The notes beneath the pieces were generated by a model. The model did not search any database. It was not told the origin of the DNA and saw only the letters and a list, made by a program, of their open reading frames with translations. This document shows positions 47,389 through 55,964 of a DNA stretch of 64,000 bases, one piece after another; position 1 is the first letter of the stretch; every line of letters starts with the position of its first letter. The DNA is from an uncultured Armatimonadota bacterium (GTDB taxonomy: Bacteria; Armatimonadota; Armatimonadia; Armatimonadales; Armatimonadaceae). The translations under genes were made by a program, and so were the position numbers. The stretch lies in the NCBI GenBank assembly GCA_903910385.1, contig CAIVZM010000063.1:62001-126000 (forward strand), in the 5' to 3' direction.

Positions 47389-49395
47389 TCAGCTCAGCAG
47401 TAGCGCCCGCTTCCGCGCCCACTTGACAACGGTCTCTACGAACTCGGAGTGACTCCAGGTCAGAGGAGAGACCGTCATCGTAGTAAAATTATAAGGGTGG
47501 ATCTGCTCGGGGAGGACGCCGGAGGGGAGAGCGGTCAGCGTCGCCCATTCCAGAAGTTCCATCGGTGACTGTAAATCGTCCACAGTGGCGGCTGCGGCGA
47601 TTTCCCACTGCGCCCGCCAGAGAGTGCAAATGATCCATGGATTGCCCGGCACATTTTTGAAATCCTGCGTGATGCGCCCGTAATAGTCCGCTTCGTATCG
47701 CGCCATGCCGCCGATTCCTACTTTGACCCACAGACGTTCGTTAATCTGTTGCATCGTGGAGAGGAGACGGGCATCATCGGGCGGCAAGACATCAAAGAGG
47801 TGAAGGGCATGTAAAGAGGAATCCTGGGTTCGATCCAGAGTGATAGCGCCATCGGCGTGAACCTCGGCGCAACGGGCATAGCGCCTGTCCTGTTCGCTCC
47901 AGAGGTGCGTCAGCAGCGCTTGCTTGACCGATTCCGCTCCTTCCGCATAGGCGGCGGCGCGTTCGGCATCTCCGAATAATCCGCTCAATTCCGTTGCGGC
48001 GCGCAGAGCGGCGATCACTGTGCAGACAGTCCACGTATGGACGCCGCGCCGCTCCTCCCACAAGTCCCATGACGGAAGCGGCAACCCGGAACCGGAATCA
48101 CGAAAGTTCAAAATGAAATCGGCGCAGGGGCGAACAAGATTGCGGTACATTTCCTCTGCAAACTCGAAATCCCGGTGGCTCAGATAGTGATGCCAGATCG
48201 CCCAGACGACCAGGGCGGTCTCGTCTTCCTGTAGTGGCAATTCCGGCTTTCCGTCCGGTGTGAGAAAAGCGTGCCAGGATGCGCCCACAGAGCCATCCGG
48301 CGAATACTTCTGAAAGAAAGCGGCTCTTTCTTCGGGAAGAATGCGTTCACAGAAAGTGAAAAACTGGCGCGATAACGAGTTGAACCCGACCGAATCCAGA
48401 GCGTGCGCGACCAGAGCGCCATCGCGCGGCCACAGGTAGGAGTAGTGAGCCCGGTTCTCTTTCATGATATCGGTATCGTTCGCCGCCAGGATTGCGCCGC
48501 CGTTGTCGATCTGCGTGCGAATAATAAGGAGCGATTGACGGAAAAGGCTCTGTACCCGGAGAGGCAATTCGGCGACCGAATCATTGATATCGCCGCGGGA
48601 AAGGCGTTGCTGGGGGGCGACGCCGCGTTGCGCCCACGCCTGCCAGTAGCGATCGGTGGTGGAAAGGATCGTTTCCACTCCCAGTTCCTGAATTTCCCGG
48701 CGCATCTTGAGGATCGTATCGCGGTCGGATCCAGCGATCACCCAGAAATCCGCCGGTTCCGACAGAGCGTTCGCCGGAACGGGCAATGTCAACCGTAGCG
48801 CAGAATCGACAGACCCCTGAGCGATAGGATTGCCGCCTAATTCGCCGTCTTCGCAGTCCTTCCATGTTCCCTGTAACCCGCCGACTCCCTTCATACCGCA
48901 GGCATACCCGGTAATGCCTTTACCTCCCGCGTGTCCGCCAAAGAGAAGGTAGGTCTTCCACTTATAGTGGATGACGGCGTCTCCATAGGGATCATAGTAG
49001 CAGGAATCGCCGATATCAGTTTCATTGAGTACGGTATCCGCCGCCAGAAAAAGCCGCGCTTCACGGTCTTTCCCGGAGTGATCTTCTATAGTGACCCGGC
49101 GGACGAAGACATCTCGCGTCGTCTCAACGGCATCTTCTATATGAAGCGTCACCTGCAGGCGCGAATTACGTAGGCGACAACGAGTCACTAGCGAATCGGG
49201 ACGATAACGCAGATCTCGGTCCCAGGAGGCGTCTATCCAGGAAAACTGATGGTTGATCCAGAGTCCAAAGCGTATGGCTCTCCCGGAAACATGGTTGAAC
49301 ATACCGACATGGGGCCAGTATAAATCTCGAATGGACAGGTTATGGTCAAGGCAGACAAGAAGATTCCCGTTACCCAGTACAAGGTCTCGTGGCAT
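47389..49395 (-). CDS. Glycoside hydrolase family 15 (glucoamylase-like) protein
   Basis: 668 residues. N-terminal beta-sandwich (LGNGNLLVCLDHNLSIRDLYWPHVG), then the (alpha/alpha)6 barrel with YSYLWPRDGALVAHAL, the general acid in LPSWDLWEERRGVHTWT (Glu about 449) and the base region LPEQIHPYNF (Glu about 628). No signal peptide is seen, so it probably acts in the cytoplasm, on trehalose, maltooligosaccharide or glycogen-derived glucans. It is 83 bp upstream of the MDR/SDR pair on the same strand and could share its transcript. Confidence 0.92.
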   Translation of the reverse strand: MPRDLVLGNGNLLVCLDHNLSIRDLYWPHVGMFNHVSGRAIRFGLWINHQFSWIDASWDRDLRYRPDSLVTRCRLRNSRLQVTLHIEDAVETTRDVFVRRVTIEDHSGKDREARLFLAADTVLNETDIGDSCYYDPYGDAVIHYKWKTYLLFGGHAGGKGITGYACGMKGVGGLQGTWKDCEDGELGGNPIAQGSVDSALRLTLPVPANALSEPADFWVIAGSDRDTILKMRREIQELGVETILSTTDRYWQAWAQRGVAPQQRLSRGDINDSVAELPLRVQSLFRQSLLIIRTQIDNGGAILAANDTDIMKENRAHYSYLWPRDGALVAHALDSVGFNSLSRQFFTFCERILPEERAAFFQKYSPDGSVGASWHAFLTPDGKPELPLQEDETALVVWAIWHHYLSHRDFEFAEEMYRNLVRPCADFILNFRDSGSGLPLPSWDLWEERRGVHTWTVCTVIAALRAATELSGLFGDAERAAAYAEGAESVKQALLTHLWSEQDRRYARCAEVHADGAITLDRTQDSSLHALHLFDVLPPDDARLLSTMQQINERLWVKVGIGGMARYEADYYGRITQDFKNVPGNPWIICTLWRAQWEIAAAATVDDLQSPMELLEWATLTALPSGVLPEQIHPYNFTTMTVSPLTWSHSEFVETVVKWARKRALLLS

Positions 49396-49541
49396 ATAGG
49401 AAGATTGTAAGCGTCTACAGATTAGCCGTCAAGCGAAGAAAGTTCGATTACCGCCGCTTCGGTTTTTTTATCGGAAACGAAGACGTGAATTGGAACGTGC
49501 CGGATCGAAACCGTGTATAAAAAGACGTTGATTCCCGACGT

Positions 49542-49570
49542 TTGAATCGTTTACGCGCCGGGGGTATAAT
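49542..49570 (+). promoter_or_regulatory. Sigma-70-type promoter of the Fe-S assembly gene
   Basis: TTGAAT (49542-49547), a 17-bp spacer and a perfect TATAAT (49565-49570). Transcription would begin near 49577, giving a leader of about 100 nt, long enough for a regulatory element, though none was recognised. Confidence 0.65.
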
Positions 49571-49675
49571 AGACACAGGCAATGCCTTTTCAAGCGGTGT
49601 TGCCGAACGGTTCTGAATGATTTTTGTGAAATAATTGCCGACGCGGTAGCGTCGGATGGAGGATAGACAGACATT

Positions 49676-50173
49676 ATGGCGACAGCAATTCTGGAAGCCC
49701 CGACGACCACCGTTGACACTGGCTTCGACAAGAGCGAAATCAGCCCGATCACGCTGACGGAGCGGGCGGCGACTGAAGTCAAGGATATTCTGGAACAGCA
49801 GGGCAACCCGGAAGGCGTCGCGTTGCGCATCTATGTTGCGGGCGGCGGTTGCTCCGGTCTGCAGTACGGAATGGCCCTTGACGAAAATGTCGAGGAAGGC
49901 GATTCGTTCTTCCCGGCTTACGTCCAGTATGGCTCGGAAACGGACACCCGGTTTGAAGTCGATCCGGGCTTTCAGGTTCTTATTGATACGATGAGCCTGA
50001 AGTATATCAATGGCTCGGTCGTTGATTATGTCACCACGCCCATGGGCGGCGGTTTCAAGGTCGAGAACCCGAACGCGGTCAAGTCCTGTGGCTGTGGCTC
50101 CTCGTTCTCCACGGATGAAGATGCGGCAGGGCAGACGTTGACCGGCGGTTGCGGTTCCTGCGGCTCCCACTAA
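49676..50173 (+). CDS. Iron-sulfur cluster assembly/insertion protein (HesB/IscA/ErpA type)
   Basis: A-type carrier that delivers Fe-S clusters to apoproteins. 165 residues, longer than the usual 105-125. The core (about 25-145) has the three conserved cysteines: one in GGGCSGLQYGM and the pair in SCGCGSSF. Extra features are an N-terminal leader of about 25 residues and a C-terminal tail GGCGSCGSH with two more cysteines. The extra cysteines might bind metal or be unstructured. Upstream promoter is strong; a terminator follows. Confidence 0.93.
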   Translation: MATAILEAPTTTVDTGFDKSEISPITLTERAATEVKDILEQQGNPEGVALRIYVAGGGCSGLQYGMALDENVEEGDSFFPAYVQYGSETDTRFEVDPGFQVLIDTMSLKYINGSVVDYVTTPMGGGFKVENPNAVKSCGCGSSFSTDEDAAGQTLTGGCGSCGSH

Positions 50174-50229
50174 ACGTCCCATTCCCCGGTCACTGCCGTC
50201 GGCTGTGACACACAGGGTCAAAATCATAA

Positions 50230-50258
50230 AGGCTTCGCCGAAACTCGGCGAAGCCTTT
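50230..50258. terminator. Terminator after the Fe-S assembly gene
   Basis: 13-bp perfect stem AAGGCTTCGCCGA (50230-50242) / TCGGCGAAGCCTT (50246-50258) with a 3-nt loop, followed by TTATCTTTAAT on the plus strand. The remaining bases to 50473 show no gene. Confidence 0.75.
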
Positions 50259-50473
50259 ATCTTTAATATGGTCATAGGTGGAATTAGTGAGAATAACTGT
50301 CTGTATAAGACTGTCTCACGTTCATCTTGATAGAGCGGGAACAGTCTGACACAATTGCGCTGGAAGATGTCGCGGCGGCGAATGCTGTTCACGAAAAAGC
50401 CTTACATCAGAATATCCTTGCCGGTCATCTCGTTCGAATGAAGGACGAATCCAGTAACAACATTTCCGCCCTG

Positions 50474-51142
50474 TCACATTGTTAAATGAGCGGAGATTTC
50501 GTCGAAGAAGGCGCGCGTGAAATCCTGGGAATCGTTCCAGATCATCTGTATCCACTGCGCTAATTCCCGGGCGGCGACCTCCTCTGAAATGCGCAGGTTG
50601 ATTTGCGTCGGGTTCGCCGCAACCGGCAAGGTGATATTGGTCGTTCCGAGAAAAGCGACTACGCCGGAAGATTTTTCGACAATCGCGGCTTTCGTATGCA
50701 GTCGGCCTTCGGCGTAGACTCGTACCCGAATACGGTTTGCCCCGATTCCCCGCGCCATCGCCAGCAAAAACGCATCGTTTTCGGGCGTTCGTGGAACGCG
50801 TATCAAATTCTCACGCAGGGCGCGCGCTGCTTCGTCACGCACCCGGTCACGTTCCGTGCGGGCGTTGGCGGCGAAATCGAGTTCGGGCGCAATCGATCCG
50901 GCATCCGATTCCTGAGCGACAAAGCGCTGCTCTACTGTCAACAGACCGGCGGTATTTCCGGTCAACAGACGGATTTCTGCGGCATCGCTCGCCTCCAGTG
51001 TTTTCCAGAAAGGCGCCAGACCCGGAGCGAACAGATAACCCGGCGCAAGAGTAATACGCGTCACCTCCGGCGAAGCGATTTCCTTTGCCAGCGCGGCGCT
51101 GAGCGTCTCTATGCCGGGCAAGACTTCGGTTGTCTGACTCAT
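50474..51142 (-). CDS. Phospholipase D-like domain protein with single variant HKD motif
   Basis: 222 residues, cytoplasmic by appearance. The C-terminal half has RLHTKAAIVEKSSGVVAFLGTTN: H149-x-K151 and N169 match the HKD motif, with Glu156 where Asp is normal. A single motif per chain implies a dimeric active site as in small PLD nucleases and the PLD-like modules attached to SNF2 helicases. Whether it is a nuclease, lipase or only a binding module is open. Its ATG overlaps the stop of the ferredoxin gene (ATGA), making it the third gene of an operon starting with HemQ. Confidence 0.78.
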   Translation of the reverse strand: MSQTTEVLPGIETLSAALAKEIASPEVTRITLAPGYLFAPGLAPFWKTLEASDAAEIRLLTGNTAGLLTVEQRFVAQESDAGSIAPELDFAANARTERDRVRDEAARALRENLIRVPRTPENDAFLLAMARGIGANRIRVRVYAEGRLHTKAAIVEKSSGVVAFLGTTNITLPVAANPTQINLRISEEVAARELAQWIQMIWNDSQDFTRAFFDEISAHLTM

Positions 51143-51426
51143 GGCGTCCTTTGTTCGCGAGCGAAGGTTTCCGAAAGGAATGTCGAAATATCCCCGGAGC
51201 GAAGCTTGTGTTTACCGCCATTCGGCGCGATGACCGTGATGCCCGCGCCGCAAAATGCCCGGCACAGCGTCGGCTCCACCGCACAGGGCGCGGACTGCTC
51301 CAACTTCTGATAGACCGACCGGTGTTCGGGGTCTGCACCGCAACGTGGGCCGCAGCAAACGCGCAGCGGTCTACTGTCATTCGGCTCCGAGCTACTGGCT
51401 CGAATGCTGTCACCCGGTGTGATCAT
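51139..51426 (-). CDS. Thioredoxin-like [2Fe-2S] ferredoxin
   Basis: 95 residues. Four cluster-ligand candidates: C25 and C29 in VCCGPRCG (C24 also present) and C55-x3-C59 in LCRAFCGAGI, followed by the strand ITVIAPNGGKHKLRSGDIS typical of thioredoxin-like ferredoxins. It begins 8 nt after the HemQ stop with GGGCGGA as ribosome site inside the hemQ end, and ends overlapping the PLD-like gene. Probably an electron carrier or Fe-S sensor working with the neighbouring heme enzyme (inference). Confidence 0.8.
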   Translation of the reverse strand: MITPGDSIRASSSEPNDSRPLRVCCGPRCGADPEHRSVYQKLEQSAPCAVEPTLCRAFCGAGITVIAPNGGKHKLRSGDISTFLSETFAREQRTP

Positions 51427-51434
51427 CGGCTTTT

Positions 51435-52139
51435 TTATCCGCCCAACAGATCAAGCGTTTCGCGCAACTGACGCCGGACACAGGTGAAAATGGGAGTGTC
51501 GCGAACCGTATACAAACTGGATTCCGTTTCCCGCAATTCCATCACCAGATCCACGAAATCTGAGGGGCGATTGCTCTCGAAGGCGACAACCCATTCCTGA
51601 TCATCCAGACCGAATGAGTAAATAGTATTTAGCTTGATACTGGGGTACTCATGCCCGACCTTGATATGTCCGTGCATGATGCGCTGACGTTCCTCTTTTC
51701 CAAGCAGGAACCATTCGCGCGATTTGACAAAAGGGTAAACGAACAGATACTTGTATTCGCCGGGACGAACGCGACTGCGTTTCTCTTCCTGAGAAGGATG
51801 AATGAATTCATCGACATAGACGCTGGTCTTCGCCTGACCCAGATACGAATAAGGCGTTTCCAGGTACTGCCCGAGACCCGTCGCCATTAGACGGGAGGAC
51901 ATCTCCTGGAGCGTCTCCAGATCGTAAGCGATACGCCACAGCAACAAATCGCAGTCCGGACGGATTCCTACTGTGGAAAAAGGAATCACTACCGCACGTC
52001 CCTGATAATCCTCAACGACCTTTGCGAATTCTTCTTTCCCACGTTGTCGTTCTTCTTCCGGTAAGCGTCGCCAGGTCGGGTCAACTTTGTAAAAAGCGTA
52101 ATTAACGAATTGTCGTGGCGTTGTGTGCTGGATGTCCAT
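51435..52139 (-). CDS. hemQ: Coproheme decarboxylase / chlorite dismutase family protein
   Basis: Final enzyme of the coproporphyrin-dependent heme pathway, converting coproheme to heme b with H2O2. 234 residues. The catalytic Tyr and adjacent Lys occur as Y135-x3-K139 in VYPFVKSREW, and H163 in IKVGHEYPSIKLNT is the probable proximal heme ligand; GLDDQEWVVAFE is the family signature near the C-terminus. True chlorite dismutases have a distal Arg and lack the Tyr, so ChdC/HemQ fits better. First gene of the HemQ-ferredoxin-PLD operon. Confidence 0.92.
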   Translation of the reverse strand: MDIQHTTPRQFVNYAFYKVDPTWRRLPEEERQRGKEEFAKVVEDYQGRAVVIPFSTVGIRPDCDLLLWRIAYDLETLQEMSSRLMATGLGQYLETPYSYLGQAKTSVYVDEFIHPSQEEKRSRVRPGEYKYLFVYPFVKSREWFLLGKEERQRIMHGHIKVGHEYPSIKLNTIYSFGLDDQEWVVAFESNRPSDFVDLVMELRETESSLYTVRDTPIFTCVRRQLRETLDLLGG

Positions 52140-52252
52140 GATAGCTTCAGTATATCGTGATACGCCCGTTTCGCGCCTTCGCTCTGGCTCCTACGCTTCG
52201 GGTAACGTCGATCCTTATGGATAGAAAAAAGAGACGAATACTCTCCTATGCA

Positions 52253-52293
52253 AAGAAGCCGATGGATCCTTTATCAGGTTCCATCGGCTTCTT
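52253..52293 (-). terminator. Hairpin terminator of the prepilin-like gene
   Basis: 14-bp stem AAGAAGCCGATGGA (52253-52266) with its complement at 52280-52293, 13-nt loop, 34 bp past the stop codon. On the minus strand the stem ends in TTCTTTG, a modest T-rich tail. Confidence 0.65.
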
Positions 52294-52326
52294 GTTTAAT
52301 CGTAATTTCCGAAGAGAGTACGGAGA

Positions 52327-53127
52327 TTAGCGGATCGGGTTGCGACGCCAGTCGTTATCCTTGAAGGAACGCCAGGTTTGTTCCGGACGGCTGAACTTGG
52401 AGTGACCGTCCGCATAGGCGAGATTTCCCCCTCTACTATGACGGGCAGAGAAACGCGCCTGCTGTTGCGAATCCGCCAATTTTGAGTCGTCGAAGACCCA
52501 GGGTTGCGGGTACATACCGCCGCGAGAAGCGATACCGGAAGCGCGGGAAGCGTCGCCGATCAGAATAAAGTTCGCTGGGAACTGGATCGCCGCAATAGGC
52601 GTGGTCTCGTTGAAGCCGAAGTCAGAACCACCGGTAATAGCGTTCGGATCAGGATTGCTATCGTCGGTCGGGGTCGAGTAGAACTTCTGCTGTTTGGCAT
52701 TCGGCAGGTTCGCTTCATTATGGTTGTTGCCGTAATCAGTCGTGAACCATGCGCCGGGAGCCGACGCGGGCCATGCCGGAGCCGATGGGCATTTATAAAC
52801 CTGCTGATTTTTCACATACGGGTCTAACTTCGTTTTATAGGAAAATGGGGCGCGAGCCTCCGCCGTGTCCGCCGTTCCGGCAGGTGCAGTCCGTTCCGTC
52901 ACATGGGGCGGGAATGACTCATCGTAATCCTGCAGATACATCATATATGCCAGACCCAGTTGCTTGGTGTTGGAAAGGCAGGAAGTCTGACGCGCTTTTT
53001 CTCGTGCTTGCGCAAATACCGGAAAGAGAATAGCGGCAAGAATAGCAATAATAGCGATAACAACCAGCAGTTCTATGAGCGTAAAACCCGTTGTACGCGA
53101 CGTAAGCGCTTTATTATAAGTTTGCAT
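52327..53127 (-). CDS. Prepilin-type N-terminal cleavage/methylation protein with H-X9-DG domain (DUF1559-like)
   Basis: 266 residues. Class III signal [27 protein letters not shown] with cleavage after Gly and the conserved Glu5, then [21 protein letters not shown], a wording characteristic of Armatimonadota proteins. The C-terminus has the H-x9-DG motif ([13 protein letters not shown]). Such proteins occur in very many copies in Planctomycetes and Armatimonadota, as pseudopilins of unknown role. ATG 53127 is preceded by AAAAGGAAACT. Monocistronic between a promoter and a terminator. Confidence 0.93.
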   Translation of the reverse strand: MQTYNKALTSRTTGFTLIELLVVIAIIAILAAILFPVFAQAREKARQTSCLSNTKQLGLAYMMYLQDYDESFPPHVTERTAPAGTADTAEARAPFSYKTKLDPYVKNQQVYKCPSAPAWPASAPGAWFTTDYGNNHNEANLPNAKQQKFYSTPTDDSNPDPNAITGGSDFGFNETTPIAAIQFPANFILIGDASRASGIASRGGMYPQPWVFDDSKLADSQQQARFSARHSRGGNLAYADGHSKFSRPEQTWRSFKDNDWRRNPIR

Positions 53128-53183
53128 AGTTTCCTTTTGCGAGCGAGGCGGATATCAGATTCCGCTCATCTGAGATTGGAAGT

Positions 53184-53212
53184 AATGTAGCATACTTTAT
53201 CGGATTTGTCAA
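53184..53212 (-). promoter_or_regulatory. Promoter of the prepilin-like gene (extended -10)
   Basis: On the minus strand a perfect TTGACA (53207-53212) is followed after 17 bp by TACATT (53184-53189), which has a TGC extension just before it (TG-N extended -10). Transcription would start about 50 nt before the ATG. Confidence 0.65.
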
Positions 53213-53358
53213 CATTGAAGGGATTGTTTTTTTGAGTAAAGATAGCGAAATTAAAGAGTATCTAATTTTGTCACAGCAATATCGATATTGCAACTTTATT
53301 CTCTGCCGGGCGCCGTACAATAAGAGGGGGAGAACAAACTCCCGGAGGCCGGTTCATC

Positions 53359-54132
53359 ATGTATGATTGGCTCATAAATTTGCATCATATTGTCACTGTG
53401 ATTTTTCAAACGCTTGACAGAGCGTATGGAACCTTGCTACTGATCGGGGCGTTTGGCGTTGCGGCGCAAGCTGCCCTCGGGTTTTTGCATGGCGGGCATG
53501 GACACGATACGCACGGACATACGGGCGATGTGTCTCATGCCGGGCATTCTCATGTCAGCGACGCTGTCCATACCGCGCCTGCCCATCACACGCCAATTCC
53601 GCATCACACTCCTGATGGCTTGCATTCTCCGGGCGCGTCCGCGCCACATGGAACTCAGGGGACGCAACATCAGGGAGGCAATGCCATTTCGAAAAGTGGC
53701 GGGGGCGCCTGGAACTGGTTGGGTCTTCTGTCGCCGATGACGATTTTTAGCGTCTGTCTTGGAACGGGGGCTGTCGGCCTGTTGGTCAGAGCCTACATGG
53801 GCTCAATCCCTACCGGTCTGCTGGCGACAGCAGGCGGCATCGCCTTTTATTGTTTGGCTGTGCGTCCTTTGATGTCGCTGATCCTCTCATTCGCTTCCAA
53901 ACCCGCTACCAATCTTTCCGGAGTCGTAGCGCGAGAAGCGGTGGCAACGGGGCGTTTCGACGCACAGGGTAGGGGAATTGTCCAGGTCAATATCGATGGA
54001 GAAGTGAAACGATTGCTGGCCCGTCTCGATGCGGAAGACCACAAAGCGGGCGTCACGGTATCTTCCGGCGACCATGTGCTGGTGACAGATATCGATCCGC
54101 AGAAGAACGCCTGCCGCGTTACCCGATTATGA
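53359..54132 (+). CDS. YqiJ/NfeD-like membrane protein with histidine-rich loop
   Basis: 257 residues. TM helix at about 23-43, then a segment of 61 residues (44-104) holding 16 histidines, alternating with Gly, Thr, Pro and Asp, then two further TM helices (about 125-142, 150-178) and a C-terminal OB-fold (GVVAREAVATGRFDAQGRG... VLVTDID) like NfeD/YqiJ proteins. These are partners of SPFH/flotillin proteins, as here. The His-rich stretch suggests binding of Zn, Ni or Cu, or pH sensing (inference). ATG follows CGGAGGCC. Confidence 0.85.
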   Translation: MYDWLINLHHIVTVIFQTLDRAYGTLLLIGAFGVAAQAALGFLHGGHGHDTHGHTGDVSHAGHSHVSDAVHTAPAHHTPIPHHTPDGLHSPGASAPHGTQGTQHQGGNAISKSGGGAWNWLGLLSPMTIFSVCLGTGAVGLLVRAYMGSIPTGLLATAGGIAFYCLAVRPLMSLILSFASKPATNLSGVVAREAVATGRFDAQGRGIVQVNIDGEVKRLLARLDAEDHKAGVTVSSGDHVLVTDIDPQKNACRVTRL

Positions 54133-54158
54133 GTGTTCTATGGTTATGAGTGTTCTAT
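54127..54158. repeat. 15-bp direct repeat spaced 17 bp at the end of the YqiJ-like gene
   Basis: TTATGAGTGTTCTAT occurs at 54127-54141 and 54144-54158. The first copy spans the stop codon of the YqiJ-like gene. Probably a slippage duplication; a role in coupling to the flotillin gene is not evident. Confidence 0.6.
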
Positions 54159-54253
54159 AGAGAAGCGGTTCTAAGAAAAGCGCTGTCGCAAATTTTAAAC
54201 GCCGCTTCGATGTGTTCAGAGATGTCTGTAAAAGACAGCATCCAGGGAGTCTA

Positions 54254-55612
54254 ATGATGTCTGATATTCTATCCAGTCCGCTGGTTATCGCCGCTATCGT
54301 AGTAGGCGCATTATTAATGATCGGTGTGATTGTGACCCGTTTTCTGACGACAGTTGAAGCGGGAACGATACGACTCGTCACCCGTCTGGGCGGCTACTCC
54401 AAAATCTACCGGGGACCGGGAAAAGCGACGGAAATCCCGATCTTTACGACCGGAACGACAATTCCCTCAAAGGCGATCAACATCGACCTCGATATCGCAG
54501 ATCAGACAGCGGATATGGATCGCGCCAGCGGTCAGCCCAAGCCGATCAAGGTGCGCGTTCTCGCCTCCGCCATTGTCTCCGTGGGCGATTCTGACGAGAT
54601 GATTCTGACCGCCGCGAACAAGTTTTTCAGTCGGGATCAAGGAGAGCAGACCGCGATTCTGACCGACCTGCTGACCTCCACCGGACGTCGCGCCATCAAC
54701 CTGCTACACCATGACGAACTCTTTAACGCCCGTGTGCGCCCGGACGGAATCATCGAACCTTCTGAGGGATTGAGCCTTGCAGCGGTGGAGGATGACGACC
54801 GTCTGGCAATCATTATCAAGTCCGCCTGTTCCCGCGAACTGCAGGACCTCGGTCTGGTCTTCAATTCCCTGAACATCAAGGAAGTGCAGAGTGAAGTCGC
54901 GGACGCCCGTCGCCGTCAGTCCGCTGTGGAAGCGAAAGCGAACGCCGATATCGTCGCCGCTGATCAGGAACGCCGCGCCAAGGAAGCGCAGATTATCGCC
55001 GCGCAGGCGGTCAACAACCGGGAACGGGAACTGGATCAGCGTCGCGCCGAGAATGCCGCCACGGTCGCTGAAGCGGAAGCGAAAAAACAGGACGCGCTCG
55101 CCGTTCAGCGTGAGTCCGAACTCAAGGCGACGCAAATCGCGCAGGCGAACGCCGATGCCGCCCGCACCCGTATCGCCTCCGAAGCGAACGCCGCCGCTGA
55201 AGCGGTCAAAATCCGCGCTCTGGGCGCTGCGCAGGCGGATGCCATCCGCGCCGTTAACGATGCGATTCGGGAAGGCGGTAGCGCCTATCTGTCGCTCAAG
55301 CAACTGGAACTTCTCCCACTGATCACGCCGCAAATCGCCGCCGCGCTCGCCAACGCCAAGATGATCAACATCAACTCCGGCAGTGGCGCGGAGGGACGCG
55401 GCGCGGCGGGCGGCGCCACCGACCAGATCACCGGGGTTATCCAGACCCTTCTGGCGACCCAACTGATCAATACCCAGTTAAAGGATGCCGTGACCACAAA
55501 CGGCAATGGCTCCAATGGCGCCGTTTATACGAACGGCGCTCCCGCTCCTGCGGAACCCGCTGTCGGTGGCTACGACCTCCCGCCGACCGCCCCTGCCGCC
55601 CGACGTAAATAG
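54254..55612 (+). CDS. SPFH-domain protein, flotillin-like
   Basis: About 452 residues from ATG 54254 (GGGAG five bases upstream; ATG 54257 is equally good). One N-terminal TM helix (IAAIVVGALLMIGVIVTRF), the SPFH/band-7 domain (TRLGGYSKIYRGPGKATEIP...), then a long Ala/Glu/Arg/Gln coiled coil with EAEAKKQDALAVQRESE-type heptads, and a low-complexity Gly/Ala/Pro tail. Flotillins organise membrane microdomains and oligomerise as rings. The partner YqiJ/NfeD-like gene is 122 bp upstream on the same strand. Confidence 0.92.
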   Translation: MMSDILSSPLVIAAIVVGALLMIGVIVTRFLTTVEAGTIRLVTRLGGYSKIYRGPGKATEIPIFTTGTTIPSKAINIDLDIADQTADMDRASGQPKPIKVRVLASAIVSVGDSDEMILTAANKFFSRDQGEQTAILTDLLTSTGRRAINLLHHDELFNARVRPDGIIEPSEGLSLAAVEDDDRLAIIIKSACSRELQDLGLVFNSLNIKEVQSEVADARRRQSAVEAKANADIVAADQERRAKEAQIIAAQAVNNRERELDQRRAENAATVAEAEAKKQDALAVQRESELKATQIAQANADAARTRIASEANAAAEAVKIRALGAAQADAIRAVNDAIREGGSAYLSLKQLELLPLITPQIAAALANAKMININSGSGAEGRGAAGGATDQITGVIQTLLATQLINTQLKDAVTTNGNGSNGAVYTNGAPAPAEPAVGGYDLPPTAPAARRK

Positions 55613-55633
55613 GCGATTGAGCAACGATTAGAT

Positions 55634-55664
55634 GGCAGACAGCTATAAGGGAACGATTCCCTCG
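55634..55664 (+). terminator. Hairpin terminator after the flotillin gene
   Basis: Stem GGCAGACAGC (55634-55643) with GCTGTCTGCC (55655-55664), enclosing a smaller loop; followed by GTTTATTC. Ends the flotillin transcript before the toxin-antitoxin pair. Confidence 0.6.
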
Positions 55665-55719
55665 GCTGTCTGCCGTTTATTCAATGACACAAGCGATATA
55701 ATGCGTCGGTAGTAAGACA

Positions 55720-55959
55720 ATGACCCAAATACCCGAACATTTGAAGCGTTACTTTGCTGATTCCAACGAAATACGCCGTACCGTGGACGAGGCGAATCGC
55801 AAAATGGGACTTCCGCCCGTCGAAACCATCTCCGCTGAGGATTCCCGCGAACGTGTCCGCGCCCTGCGCCAGAGTATGCGCGACAGCGGCATCCGCGCCG
55901 AAGACAATATCTTTACCTGTCTCCTGTATAAAATGCGTGACGGCGACGACGAGGCATAA
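55720..55959 (+). CDS. Putative antitoxin of a PIN-domain toxin-antitoxin pair
   Basis: 79 residues, mostly helical and charged, with no clear DNA-binding motif. It ends 5 bp before a PIN-domain gene, the antitoxin-first order of VapBC modules. The segment DSRERVRALRQSMRDSG could be the toxin-binding helix. It is not a recognisable AbrB, RHH or Phd antitoxin; assignment rests on position and size. Confidence 0.55.
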   Translation: MTQIPEHLKRYFADSNEIRRTVDEANRKMGLPPVETISAEDSRERVRALRQSMRDSGIRAEDNIFTCLLYKMRDGDDEA

Positions 55960-55964
55960 CACCT

